From contig JADFUC010001316.1 of assembly GCA_019722365.1 (NCBI GenBank), positions 62,001 through 126,000 on the forward strand: 64,000 bases of DNA. Direction: 5' to 3'. Under the pieces are notes generated by a model, which made no database searches, was not told the DNA's origin, and was given only the letters and a program-made list of their open reading frames with translations. Shown piece by piece: positions 1-11,657 of the stretch; position 1 is the first letter of the stretch; each line of letters opens with the position of its first letter. Made by a program: the position numbers and the translations under genes. The DNA comes from Lithospermum erythrorhizon. Its lineage: Eukaryota; Streptophyta; Magnoliopsida; Boraginales; Boraginaceae.

Positions 1-1469
1 ACTAAATTATTATTAATTCTATGAATGGCCTTCAAAACTATACTTTTTCAAACTATTTCTTACTATATCTAAATCCATGTTTAACCACTGCAAATATTAA
101 ACAACATGCAAAAACAAATGTTGTGGGTTTTGGTGGCGTGTTTTGAGGGTTTGGGAAGGAAGAATTTGGGTTAAATCATTTAATTCAAGAATATTTGTCC
201 TACAAGAAAACTAATTACTAATTTGGTGGGATTGAGAGAAATTAGGGTATATTTTTTGGGGATGAATTGATTTGGGGGTGGGCGAAATTAGGGGAACTGA
301 TTTGGGGTGGATTTCAGTTATTTATTTATTTAATTAAAATATGCATTACCAATTCTACCCTTGTAAGCATAGTGCTTACAACCCCTTGTAAACATCTAAG
401 TACAACTTCTAAATGTGTATCCATTTGAAACTATTACATCCCGTTTTACTGGAATTTCCACCGCGATAAGTTTGAAAGCCTCTTTTAGCACTATTTGTGC
501 ACAAAGTAAAGGTGTTTCACTTTAAAGTATAAAAAAATAAACACTTTAAAGTATAAAAACTATGTATATCTCTTTTTTCAATATAAAAAACATAACCATG
601 CATTTACCTTTCAACAAACAATTTTAAATCCTTATAATGTGCAATCTTAGAATTTGGCTTTGGCGATGGATCCATAAAATAGATGCATTCTATTTTGGTA
701 TTGATGGCAATCAATAACCAATGTTTAGTACAATATATTTTTAAGATGTTAGATACTATTTAATAAACACTAAAATAAAAATAATAGTGAACTCACCTTA
801 CATTTTGAGGAAGAAATACTAAATGGTCTTATCTGTCATACTTCAACAAACAATCAACCAGAAGCTGATATGAGAAACAACTAGATATTAGTTACACCAA
901 ACAATAAGACATAATTTTTTTCACATGACAATGTATTCCGGGAACTATAGAAACTGATATGAGAAGTATAATGATTATCACAAAAATAATAGCTTATTAA
1001 GTGCCAGATATTACTCATTGTTCGGCTAAATATGAACTAAACAAAAAATATATATTAAGACCAAGAAATTCCAAAGTGACAATAATACAATATTAGTAGT
1101 TACTCCACCTATTAGAACTCTACCAATAGAAGCATCAACCATTAACTTTAACTACAACTCATCACAACAACCTTTAATACTCAGAAATTATTATGTGTCT
1201 TTATCGAATTAGAGACATATTAGAGGCACAAAAAAAGATAAATTATGTTTGATAATTTAGAGGTTCTGTACTTGGTTTCAATTTCATATTGTTATCTCAT
1301 TAATTAAATCAAAGAATTACTAATAATAAATTGAGTATCATAAACAACACATAAAGAAAACTTAGATTTATTGTACTTTGTTTTATTTGAGTACTAGTGT
1401 TTGAGAGTGAAACGATTACACTTTTTCATTTTGAAACTAATTGTATCCATTCCTCGAGTGAGCTGTGTT
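1..1469. other. AT-rich intergenic stretch, no gene seen
   Basis: No open frame with recognisable protein similarity and no splice-supported exon is visible on either strand. The stretch holds G-rich patches around 120-310 and otherwise long A/T runs. I assign no element boundaries here. Confidence 0.5.
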
Positions 1470-1955
1470 TGATTGACTTATTTATTGAATAATATAATTT
1501 TTGGATGTTAATTTTATTATTAAAATTTGACTGTTTACAAAAAAATATTATTACATGATTGACATATAGTACTACTTAAGTTTACCAAGTATTATTTGTT
1601 GAATATGTATTAAGAATAATATATATTAATAATTTAATCAATATTACTAAAAAATTTATACTTGAAATAAAATATACTACGTACTACAAAAAAAAATATT
1701 ATCTACAAAAAGGAATCTGATCTTGCTATAAAATGGATACCATTTATTTTATAAAAAAAGTATTTAATCGACATATTTTATTGTAATTTTTCATACTACG
1801 TTTGAAGAGTTATTCATGATCAAAGTATACAATCAAAAATAAAAACATTAATTAGAAAAAAATTGGAAGGAATGCAAATTTACACGGTTTTTGATTGAAT
1901 TCGAAATTAAATATAAAAAATGAGAAATAGATTACATGCACGTCTCCTTTACTAG
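1470..1955 (+). mobile_element. Helitron-like 3' portion (family H copy 1)
   Basis: This stretch is similar by eye over about 450 bases to 12570-12990, and its last part also matches about 55850-56059. It ends in ACTTTACTAGT-like sequence (CTAG at 1952-1955 followed by T), as Helitron 3' ends do. In this copy the hairpin just before CTAG is partly eroded, whereas the 55.9-56.06 kb copy keeps it. No Rep/helicase coding is visible, so this would be a non-autonomous copy. The 5' end is not defined. Confidence 0.45.
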
Positions 1956-2199
1956 TACCTTTTAAAAGTGTAGAAAAATAAGTATTTCTTCCATCTTTTA
2001 TTAAGACCATATTACCCATTTTAAAGAACACTATTAATTATTTGCATGTTATTATTAGGGTTCTAAATAACATTAACTAGGGTTCTAATGATCAAAACAA
2101 CAAACTTAATTGATGTTATAATTCAAATCTAAGAGATTAGTATTCTTGTTGTGATATCGTAGATATAAGACTCACAGCACATGTAAGCGTAGGAACCGA

Positions 2200-3346
2200 T
2201 CCGTTAGCCTCATTTAGTTTCGCCCTCCCAGCAGAACAATGCCGAGGGGATCTTGGGATGGCTGACCAATGTAACATACATGCGACATAACATCATTCTA
2301 AATCGGAAGTCAGGAGCCGGCGCTGGCTCGCCGTACTCAAAGCGAGTTTGCGTACACAACTCTAGATCCGGAAGTATTTCATAATGGCACGTACTCGCCT
2401 TCATCGTTGTCCCTCCGTGAGACACCCATATATAGACGAAACACAGTGAGATAGACTCTTTGTGCAGTGCAGCTCGGCATCCGTTTGTGCTTTGGTCATA
2501 GTCAAGGATCTTCGAAAATGCAGACCGTGACACTCTCCCCCACCTAAATTCATGCACATCCTCGTGCATGGCACATTCTCCGTGCTAGGTGCATGTGACA
2601 TCCGTGTACTGCTCTTGAACACTCCGGTTCATCACTTCATTGTGGTTGTTTGGGATGCGATCTTGAGTTAGTGCAGGCGTGATCCCGCTTCTGCTTGCCT
2701 TAACTGGCTTAGTCGGTTTTAAAAGCCTCTCCCAGCTGGCTCATCATGACTAGGCGTGTAACTTCAACATGTTTACGCATATCTCCCGCTGACAACATCC
2801 ACCCGGCTACACTTCCATGGTTGAAGACGGACCATATACCTCTTCTCTTTTTATTCAGTACAACCACGTCACTCCTTCTTGGCTAATGTGGTTTGGACAA
2901 GTGATAGAGGTATAGATCACCTCATATGGACTCTGCAGCTCACGATATCACTTGTCATTTGGCTCACGTATCGCGGAACCGACTGTCTTGGCGCCAAATC
3001 TCATAGACAAGACCGAATTCAGCCTCAACTAGTCTACATTCACTAGTATAGCTCCATACTTGGGCTCGCCAGGGGATGGGATCGGCACCCAGCAGTGTAG
3101 CGTCAAATGGCCAGCGTACCACCACGTCCTTCTAGTCGGGTCGAGACCCGGCGACAAGCTCCTCGTACTCAAGCAGTCGACGCCACTTAACTACAGATCC
3201 GATATATCCCACCAAGTATAGCCAACTGCTCGATGTCATCCTCCATGAGAGAGACCCATATATAAAGATGAAAACAAAGTTAGATGAACTCTTGGGTGTA
3301 GTGCAGGCTCAAATCCGCTTTTGTGCTTGACGAGGCTTCTCCGACA
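2200..3346 (-). mobile_element. LTR-retrotransposon relic with two LTR-like copies
   Basis: Two blocks about 840 bases apart (around 2310-2510 and 3140-3346) resemble each other. Both carry a TATA-like CATATATA followed by a similar GTGCAG-containing stretch. On the minus strand a purine tract GGTGGGGGAGAG (2533-2544) directly precedes TGTCACGG at 2532, the layout of a polypurine tract and the start of a 3' LTR. Only about 500 bases lie between the two blocks, so this is either a small non-autonomous element or a deletion derivative. Outer boundaries and lineage are uncertain; the LTR start is reminiscent of chromovirus-type Ty3/gypsy elements. Open frames here (2210-2622, minus) have no recognisable product. 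Confidence 0.4.
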
Positions 3347-3359
3347 TGTTTTCGGTTAT

Positions 3360-4202
3360 AGAAAACCTAATTTTTCAATCTAAGCATCCCAATTGTTGTG
3401 CCTCTAGAATGTATCCACACTAGGATAAATCAAGTCCTTGATGGGCATCTTGATAGAACCTTGAATAGAACGATTCAAGAAGAACAAAGAACACAACTCC
3501 TATGGACCAAGACCCCCAATAGGTTGACCGTATATAAACAGAACAAGGTGAGAATGTGCACTATTTTGGATATTATGATCTAATAAAACTTATAATTAAA
3601 TTGTTTTGCTACAACCGTTAATGAATTCATGATCACATCAATATACACATGAGTATTTGGATAAGAATCTTAATCCTACTCAGTACAGGTAGTTGATCCT
3701 ACGTCTTGAGTTATGTGATTAGACTTTATCTTTAAGACACAAGTCATAATTGAACTACTCTTCCTATAATTCCGACCCTATCATAATTCAACCTCATTAT
3801 GATTAGATTTTATCTTTAGACGAAGTCTTGAATCTTTATATTTTATCATGATTAGATGTGTTCAACCTTATCTTTAGACGAACTGTTCTTCTTTAATTAA
3901 ACCGAACTAGTTAATGAAGTTTTATACAGAACCTTGTAAAATAACACCATTATGCGTTCTTTGTATTAACATTATAAAGACTCAAATAATATCAACCATA
4001 TTAATAATTATAATGATTATGGTAAGGATCTAGCAACGCCATAACCCCTCATATTAACATGAGAACCAATAAATAATATAAATTACTTTGTTCAAACGAG
4101 TTCTTTATGTAATCTCATTTTTATTCAACTAGGAAAATTAATTATTTAAACAATTATCACATGGGCATAATAAGTGAATACAATATAGATTGAATTCCAA
4201 CA
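3360..4202 (-). mobile_element. Ty1/copia LTR remnant (family C)
   Basis: Read on the minus strand this starts TGTTGGAATT at 4202 and is preceded by the purine-rich AACAAGTGGGAT (about 4203-4214), a polypurine tract. Its interior contains GCTAGATCC followed by an AATGGT-type A/T block, shared with the LTRs at 39111-40028 and 60255-61204. It is therefore a third member of the same copia LTR family. The left boundary is not resolved because it runs into the older relic on its left. Confidence 0.55.
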
Positions 4203-5100
4203 ATCCCACTTGTTCATGGACGATTACTTTATAATTCCTTTTGTCTAGTGATTTTTAGTCATAGGTTATCCATAAGATCTGTATCATGAAACTCTTATAA
4301 CTTTGTTTACTCGAACTATGAATCAAATTGCTATAACTGACTAAGTTGGGTATACATAATCAATCCTGACTCTCTGAAAGGCCAAATATCTAACTTGTAA
4401 ATCAAGATTGGACAAATTTCCTTAAAATATATCAACATGTCAATCTCTTACACTTGTTGATATCGGCGTAGATCTTTATAATCTACAGCTAAAGTAGATG
4501 TTTTGAACAAATCTAAGTATAAAACTCATATGGCATATTTGCATTTATACGTGGAGTCTAGAATTGATTAAAAGCTACTTGACGGTTATTTGTGAAAAAA
4601 GATTAGGACACAAATATACTATCTTCTAAGTTTTAAAATTCATTTCCGACTCCGATTAACCCAACCGTCGACTACATGATTGATTGAACCATCCTGGCTC
4701 CATGTGATCCAAGAAAGTGATGATAAATCAATCGACATACCCGATCGTCAAAGTGCTAGTTACCCCCGAAACCGTACGTCACCCCTAGCGAGGGGCGATT
4801 ATCTTATGTTTTTACAGGCTTGAAGATGTTTTTTGAAACTGACACTCTGAGGTTGCATCTCTAGAAATTTAGACTTACCTTGGGATGTATTATCTAGTCT
4901 CTCAAGAGATAATAGATAATTACACATAATGTGATACCAGCGTTCACATGATGAAGTTATTTATCAGTTGAAGATAAGGAAACACGTATTCAATCAATTG
5001 GCACACTTATTACTTGAAGTAAAGTGAACTAGAATCCCATTCGAACCCCTACATTTTCGAGTTTGTTGCTTGATCCAATTGTAAATTGAATCATGTTGAT
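4203..5100 (-). mobile_element. Non-coding internal relic of copia family C
   Basis: The sequence adjoins the LTR at 4202 on the internal side and resembles 61219-61850 in layout (polypurine tract, then a long non-coding stretch). No polymerase domain remains. It fades into unplaced sequence near 5100. No gene is seen between here and 5360; that part carries G-rich GTGGGGT-type runs around 5280-5360. Confidence 0.4.
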
Positions 5101-5362
5101 GAAGATGAAGAACAACCACTTTTGTGGATTTTGGGTATCATACCGTCCTTCATATCTGATATATAATTGTAGGGAAATTATGGCTTGTAGTGAAGTCTAT
5201 AGCACAAATAAAGAGTAAAAATATCTTGGTTGTGATTAAGGTTGTGGTAGGTGTTTGGCCATGGTGGAATGGAAGTGAGGTTCTCTGAATGGGGGAATAA
5301 TAGGATGTAGGGGTGGGGTTACAATGTTGTGGGTTGGGGTAGAGGTAGGGTTAAAGGTAGAT

Positions 5363-6180
5363 GAAAGTAAGGCTGTAAATGAACCTAAAATCTCGATTCG
5401 ATTCGGGCATTCGCTCGAGAGGTTGAAAGCGTATGGCGAACCTTTAAAATTGATATTAGCGAGCCGAGGCTAAGCAGTGAGTTCGAGAAAAACACGCTTT
5501 CCCGATTGTTGTTTGATCGGTAATATAAGCCTTTGGTCGTTAATATGCCTACACTTTGTGATTGCATTTGGTCCATGAATCTGATTCAGTCCCTTTAACT
5601 TACTACTCACAACCTAATTTCTTTGCATTACTACATTCTCTACTGCGTCTCTACATTCTCCTGCCAGAAGTTTCTCTTTCAAATTTCTAGATCTCTCTTT
5701 TTCGGCCCGTAACCTTCTTGATCCATTGTCTTATAGAGCATACATTGTCATTCAGTTGAGTGAGGATTTATCTATTTTCATGTCGATTTTAGTTTATATC
5801 TAAGTTGACTTTTAGGTTTGACTTTGCTAAACTGTTTCAATTTGGTTTGCATGTTTGGTTTTGCTTTGTGAATAGCTCGTTTAGTTTGGAGCCTTAATAA
5901 CTTTTAATGTTTCATGACTAATTTTAGCTTTGAACATGTAATATTTAGTAATATTTTTTAAGTTGTGGGAATTGAGATGTCAACCATGTTTTTCGAGCCG
6001 ATCTTTTTCAAACTATTCGAAAAAACGAGTCAAATTCGAACCGAACATTAAACTAAAAATGACCTCGAACTCGAGCCGAGTATTAATTTTTGAGGTTAAA
6101 ATGATGGGCAGAGATCAGGCGCTAAGTTTCAAAATTCCACGAGTCGAGACTCGACCATATGATGTTTGGTAGGGTCCGGC
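5363..6180. mobile_element. hAT-like transposon relic
   Basis: The left edge reads AAGGCTGTAAATGAACC, similar to the edges at 43087 (GGCCTGTAAACGGACC) and, inverted, 46562-46576 (GTTCACTCACAGCCT). All three run into stretches rich in TCGAG/TTCGA motifs (for example 5990-6080). Plant hAT non-autonomous elements often begin with this type of AGGCCTGTAAACGAAC end. The right terminus was not identified and no transposase is visible; 8-bp target duplications were not found. It may be two relics side by side. Confidence 0.3.
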
Positions 6181-6220
6181 TGGTTCTGACTCCAAAGATG
6201 AAAGTTTGGGGAGAAAGGGT

Positions 6221-7484
6221 TGTCAGTAGTGAAATTCTACCAATAAAATCCTAAAATAAAATTAATTAATACATTCTATACACTTTGGGATTTAGTTAAT
6301 TAATAAATAAATAAATGAGTTATTTGATGGTACTAAAATGGATCGAGGTTATCGATAAAATATTAAAAGTGAGAAGGACAAAAGGCCATAGGAAGCCAGC
6401 CCTTTCGATCCGTGTGCCTAAGGAGTTTACCCCGGGAAGGTTCTGGAAGCTTTATGCCTCTACTCTAAAGAAAAGGAAGGACTCAAGAGTTTTTATGACA
6501 TCAAATATCTTATATTATATTTCTAAGAATAAATCATGGTATTTAGCATGAATTAGGAAGCTTAGAAGCGTTAAGTACCACACATATATCTACTTGATAC
6601 AAACAAATCAAGAACCTTCTAGAAGTATTAAATGCACCTATCTCTAGCAAGACAAGAAATCAAGAAGCTTTTGAAAGCCATAAATGCTCCAAATCCTTAA
6701 AATGGACAAAAGGCAGGTTTCAAGTTACTTCTTTTCAAGACACAACAACTTCAAATGCATGATTTCACCAATCAATCAGAACCAATAGTTTAAGGCTCAT
6801 GTTAGCTATAAATGCCCCTAATTTTGTCACTTTCATAAACAACAAACGCACCAACAATCATACTAGAAAATACACAACAATCCAGAAAAAATACCTCATA
6901 ACCTCTCTAGAATTATTACTAGAAAATAGCAGGATAAAGTTTCAAGCACCTACTGAAATCCTATAGATTTAGAAATGAACCTCTAAAACCCTTATTTCTA
7001 CACATCTTCAACCAACAAGCCTCTAAAGTTGGGTGTAGATAATATCTCAATCAAGAGTAATCCTCTAAATCATCTAATCAGATATTCAAATCCCGAGGTT
7101 CGGGAATAAGCTTCTAAAGCCCCTAAATCTATATTCAAATCCCCAAATCAAAAACTCACCTAGACAGAAGAAACCTACAAGCACTTGTGATTGTCAAATC
7201 AAATCCAACACAACAGGAGAAAGTTACAAGCACCTACGAAACTCAAGCCAACAGGAGGAAGCTGTTAAAGCATCCAGACTTGCAAAATCTCAAATCAAGT
7301 CGAATCAAATCGAGCCCAAATCAAACTGAAATTAAGATTAAATTAAGACGATAACAAACGTTTGGAGAACAAATAGATTGATAGTCAAACCTCAATCGAT
7401 TGATAAATATTCATTTGTACTTGCAGGGTTTGCTTTAAGAGGATTTTATTTATTTAAATAAAATAATAACCTTAGGTGTCTACA
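6221..7484 (+). mobile_element. Tat/Ogre-type LTR remnant
   Basis: The right end reads CTTAGGTGTCTACA (ends 7484), the mirror of the TGTAGACA start typical of Tat/Ogre LTRs. The last 130 bases resemble the end of the LTR at 40890-41049: an AATAGATTG block, a TCAATCG block, then a TTGTACNT block. The left edge is put near 6221, where TGTCAG precedes an AATAAAATCCTAA block similar to the start of LTR 38497. No direct target duplication was found, so it could be a solo LTR or a truncated copy. The 78-residue open frame at 6315-6551 is not recognisable as a gene. Confidence 0.45.
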
Positions 7485-8218
7485 AGTTGTTTTTTGTTAT
7501 ATTTTTTTAGTTTTTTTATTTTAAAAGGATCCAAATATTGTTTATTATTTAAAATGACCTCAAAAGTCTACATATGAACAAATCCAATTTTGTCCTTGAC
7601 TAAATGTAAGAATCCTTCAATTTTAACATTAAAAATAAAATCCCTTATGTGACTTGTTTTTGTAGTCAGGTCACTAATCTAATCTACATTGAAACAACAT
7701 GGACCAGTGTGAGAAGGACAATACTTCAAAGAGGCTAATTAATTTTACTTACGGAATATGAACTAATAAGAAGACAAAAACATGTGGGCTCTTTAAGTTC
7801 TTCCCCCTCCACTAGAAAAAAGTTCACTTCCCTAAGGGAATGGAAAGCCGCAAATTCAGTCCATTGAGTTAGTGATTCTAACAAATCATATCAATGTAGT
7901 GCTCTTTCACTATGAAATGCTTCTCTACACCAGGAATCTTCTTCCTCATCAAACAGTAAAAGTGTCACATTTTATCGTCTCTCTGAACAAAACACTCGTA
8001 ACTGAACACATTTCACAACTAAATGTTGGAACAATAATTGATCACCCACCGAATTTTGCTAATCATTAGGCTTTATAGATTGATTTTCATATAAGAAGTT
8101 AATTACATTCATAATCATTAGCCAACTTGCATGACTAATATTTTTAAACGACTCAGGAATCATACTTTGTACGATTTGTTTTTTCTACATTTTCAATCAA
8201 TTTTATTAGGATGATTAT
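7485..8218. other. Intergenic, 3' flank of dioxygenase gene
   Basis: No coding signal beyond short A/T-rich open frames. The right end holds the polyadenylation region of the minus-strand dioxygenase gene. Confidence 0.5.
8202..8207 (-). terminator. Polyadenylation signal of dioxygenase gene
   Basis: AATAAA on the minus strand, about 12 bases after the TAA stop at 8219-8221. The position is closer than usual for a near-upstream element, but the hexamer is exact. A second AATAAA-like match overlaps the stop itself. Confidence 0.35.
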
Positions 8219-11200
8219 TTATTTGAGTTTCACAAATTCAAGAGTTTTCTTCCCCTGAAGCTTGTTGGTTATGTAGTGTTTGCTATATTCCCCATGATTG
8301 TATCTTCTATACTTGGGAGGATTTTTCTCATAGATTAATTCTGGGAGAGGGGCAAGTTCTATTTCATAGCTTGGAGCATAAAATGTCACAATTGAAAGTC
8401 TATCTTTCTCCTTGTTTGCCACTGCTCTGTGCTCCACACTCTTGTACCTACCATTACTGAGAACCTGATGATAAATCATAACAAATGCAATTGTTTAATA
8501 TGATATTTTTAAAATATTATCTCATTCTAGTAGAAGTTCAAGGATAGGCATAGTCACATATGTTTTGGCTTTGGCCGTATTTCTGGCAGCAACATTTTTA
8601 TGTAGATTGTTGAACTTAAAATTAAATGGTATAAATCGTGTAGCCAAACCTATTTTAGATGTACCAATATATTTGTAGTGACAGAGCCTAAAAGAGACCA
8701 AAGGTTTGTCCACCCTCAATTTCGAACATTTTAAAGTTTATTTTTTAAATATAAGTAATTTTAGATATAAAATATAAAGAATCGAATTCTCCCCTTTAAT
8801 AATAATAATAAACAAATCTCCCTCTAAATAGATTTAATACTCCCTCACTAATTTTGCCCAAGCCTCACATCGATTTCCGGAGGCAACGTATAACCTTTAA
8901 CATAAATTTTAAAATTGAGGCTTTATGAATTTTTTCTTTTAAAAAAAAAAATCACCATCCTTTATTAATTTTTTAAATTACGTTAAAGGCTGACGAGCCT
9001 TGCCTGATTAAAACATGGTTAAATAAGGTGAGGGGGAGCGAGCCACTACAAAAACTAATTAAACTTTATACCTCAATAGTATCTCCTATGTTGATGACAA
9101 GAGCATCTGGTATTGGTTGAACAGAAACCCATTTATTGTCTTTGAGGATCTGAAGTCCAACAGAGCTACCTTTTCTCTGTTGCAACACTGTAAGAGCACT
9201 TCCATCAGAATGGGGACTCAATCCCAAAACAAGATCAGGCCTTGGACATACAGGATAGTAATTCATCCTCACAGCCTGAACTGCCACCCCAAACATATCT
9301 TCAAACACATTTGCATTCAGACCAAGACTTTTGGCTATGTACTTCAACAGATTCTTACAAAATTTCCTTAGTTCTCTGGAATATTCCTCCAGGGTCTCAC
9401 TGAAATATGTTGGAAAAAAACAAATATTTCACTTGACAATAACATTAACACGCCTTAATACCTTTGAAGAGACTCCCACTTAAGCGGGATAAGGGGATCG
9501 GATAATACGCAGACTTACAAGGGTGTTTTCGAATTGACCAAAGAGTGGAATACAAACAATATCTACTACTTAATAATAATAGATAAGAAGCGTAGGTATA
9601 GTATTGAGCTATTTTGATGTATTTTATTATATCTGACTTTACATACAAGAAAAAAATTCAGGGTAAAGTTTCTTGAAATTACCTAAAATTGGAAGGTTTG
9701 GTTGGCCAAAGTTTTAGATTCCTCATATGGTGAGGCTCTAATGCAAGAGCAAACATGTTACACCAATCCAGCTTTTGATCTTCAGAGAAAATGAAAGCTT
9801 GACCATAACCTTGAACTGTCCCTGGAATCATTGGATATTTCTGTTTTTCCTCTAATGGAAGCATGAAAAACTCCATTGCCATTTTTTCAATGTTTTCAAC
9901 AACAGCCAAGTCAATTCCGTGGTTTATAACCTTGAACATACGCAAAATAACATAATTTTTGTCAACAAATATGAAAAAATGCCAATAACAATTGAGGTGA
10001 TTATTATTTCCACGTTTGTATAACAATATCTTATTGGTGGTTTGCAAGGGCTTGAGCTAATTTATCTTCTGATAAAAACCAAAGATTCTCATTATGGGAT
10101 CCGAAAGCTAGTTAAGGTCATGTGTGCCTGTCAAGAGGGCTAATTTTGCTTAATTTACATATAGATATAGATTAAGAAATAAATAAGTTACTCCGTATAT
10201 TGACATGTATGTCGTCAATTATTAATTACTACTTTTAAATTGGAAACCAATGAAGAATGGATTAAAGAAGAAAGATAATGTAAAAATAAGTTAATAATAG
10301 CGATAAAACTATAAAGTAGGTGAAATATCGTGAAAATATAAAACAACAATTGAAAATATACTCCTTCATCTCATCTCCCATTTACTTTTTCAATTTTTCA
10401 TAATTAAAACTTCGATCAGATATTTTTATTTTTTTTGCTTTTATAATATTTAATGAAAATATATCAATGGAAAGAATTTAAATGTGGTATTTTTTTATTA
10501 TATTTTTCATAAAATATTATAAAACACAAACAAAAATATCTACAAAGTTCAACTATGAAAAAGTGAAAAAGTCAAAATAGGCTCTGTCTCTTACATTTTG
10601 GGCCCCTGCATTTAAAAAATAGAGAATGAGGCCCCTTAATATATTTTTTTTTTAAAAAATTATAAATTTTAATTTGTTGTAACCATGTTTTTCTATAACA
10701 AGAAATTGAAATTAGAATTACAAAAAATCAATTTTCTCATTGTTCTTTGATGAAAAAAATTGTAATAACAATAACAATATCATTATCAATATTTTTTATC
10801 TTCTGAAATAAAAATAAAACTTTTGGAGCTTGAATAATCACATTATTTACTAACAAAATAATTTCGAGTATATTTGAGAAAATTCATTTAGAATGTCGAT
10901 TAGGATAATTGAAATAAAAAATATAGTTTGAATGAGCATAAATAGACATCTAAACATAATATAGATAGAATTCATGATCATTATTGAATGAGCTTTTGGA
11001 GATTTGAATTCACAACCTTCATAGTTCCAAAGTCTTAGTACCACCATGCTAACCACTTAAGCAAACATTCTATAATGTCAATTCACAGTATACTAATATG
11101 TATAAGCATACTATTCAAGATTGGGGACCCCAATATAACGGGGTCCTGTGTGATTGCACCGGGTCCATTATAATACGGGTGTCTCTGAGTTAAAAGTGGA

Positions 11201-11546
11201 CAATTTTTGTTGGATGAAGGGAGTGTAAATTAGATAACTGAAAAAACTCAAGAGGATAGTTTACAAAAAATGGGTAATGGAAAATTACCTGAAAGAATCC
11301 CCACTCCTCACAAGCAGCAGAGAGTTTCATAATCTCATAATGAAATTCATCATTATTGGGTTTAAGAAGTTTGGAAATATCAATTACAGGAATGTTGTTG
11401 TTGGTTGTAATGACAGGGCACAAAGCTGGCCTTTCTGTTGAATCTCTGACAAATCTTTCAGGAATTGATGATGTCTTGGTTTTTCTCAGTTCTTGGACAT
11501 CATCAATTTTCCCAACCTTAACACTCGAAATTGGAACTGGAGACAT
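8219..11546 (-). CDS. 2-oxoglutarate/Fe(II)-dependent dioxygenase, SRG1 / codeine O-demethylase-like
   Basis: A four-exon gene that joins without any frame break into 359 residues, the usual size for the plant DOXC class. Exons on the minus strand are 11546-11289 (residues 1-86), 9930-9683, 9399-9072 and 8464-8219; all introns are GT-AG, in phases 0, 2 and 0. The N-terminal DIOX_N part shows IPVIDISKLL (52-61), CEEWGFFQ (79-86) and VINHG. The 2OG-Fe(II) oxygenase core shows NYYP (215-218), the iron ligands H232 and D234 in SPHSDGSALT, distal H290 in SVEHRAV, and the 2-oxoglutarate-binding R300-x-S302 in DRLSIVTF. The family couples decarboxylation of 2-oxoglutarate to hydroxylation, demethylation or desaturation of small molecules, normally in the cytosol. 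The N-terminal pattern and NGRYKSVEHR fit SRG1, protopine/codeine dealkylase and norcoclaurine synthase-like proteins. The substrate cannot be read from sequence. The start is the first ATG after a TATA-like box about 100 bases upstream. Confidence 0.93.
8840..9055. repeat. Transposon-derived repeat in intron 3
   Basis: Intron 3 (8465-9071) contains a patch with phrases such as GGTGAGGGGGAGCGAGCCAC and GCCCAAGCCTCAC, resembling the repeat at 26536-26760. It sits just before exon 3 and does not disturb its donor GT at 9071-9070. Class unknown. Confidence 0.3.
10361..10577. mobile_element. Stowaway-type MITE, right end lost (intron 1)
   Basis: Starts CTCCTTCATC after a TA dinucleotide (10359-10360). 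It follows the same body as the intact MITE at 53381-53638: TTTTTCATAATT, ATATATCAATGGAAAG, then TTCAACTATGAAAAAGTG. The last 30 or so bases, including the right terminal repeat, are replaced by a different repeat at about 10578. It lies wholly inside intron 1 of the dioxygenase gene. Confidence 0.6.
10578..10660. repeat. Unclassified repeat joined to the truncated MITE
   Basis: GGCTCTGTCTCTTACATTTT and GAGGCCCCTTAATAT follow directly on the broken MITE. Similar GCCCCTTA-containing sequence follows a broken MITE at 26536, so the same junction type occurs twice. Class unknown. Confidence 0.3.
10980..11066 (-). repeat. tRNA-derived SINE-like fragment (intron 1)
   Basis: The minus strand reads TAAGTGGTTAGCATGGTGG, which resembles a tRNA/SINE A box, and about 35 bases later GTGAATTCAAATCTCC, which resembles a B box. 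Spacing fits an internal RNA polymerase III promoter. No clean cloverleaf, 3' tail or target duplication was confirmed, so a decayed tRNA pseudogene is equally possible. Confidence 0.3.
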
Positions 11547-11647
11547 GCTATGATTCAGTAGTATCTAAGAAAGCACAAATTCAGGGGATTTTGAAAGATT
11601 TTGTTCTTGCTTAATTGATAGTTCAATGAAGTTTGGAGACAAATGTT

Positions 11648-11657
11648 GATTATATAG
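11648..11657 (-). promoter_or_regulatory. TATA-like box of dioxygenase gene
   Basis: CTATATAATC on the minus strand, about 100 bases upstream of the ATG at 11546. Distance and sequence fit a plant core promoter and support that ATG as the start. Confidence 0.45.

Noticed and set aside
2210..2622. Minus-strand frames of 119 and 73 residues
   Set aside because: They lie inside an LTR-like block and have no domain; the open length follows from GC-rich composition.
9117..9371. 84-residue plus-strand frame
   Set aside because: It is an antisense shadow of exon 3 of the dioxygenase gene.
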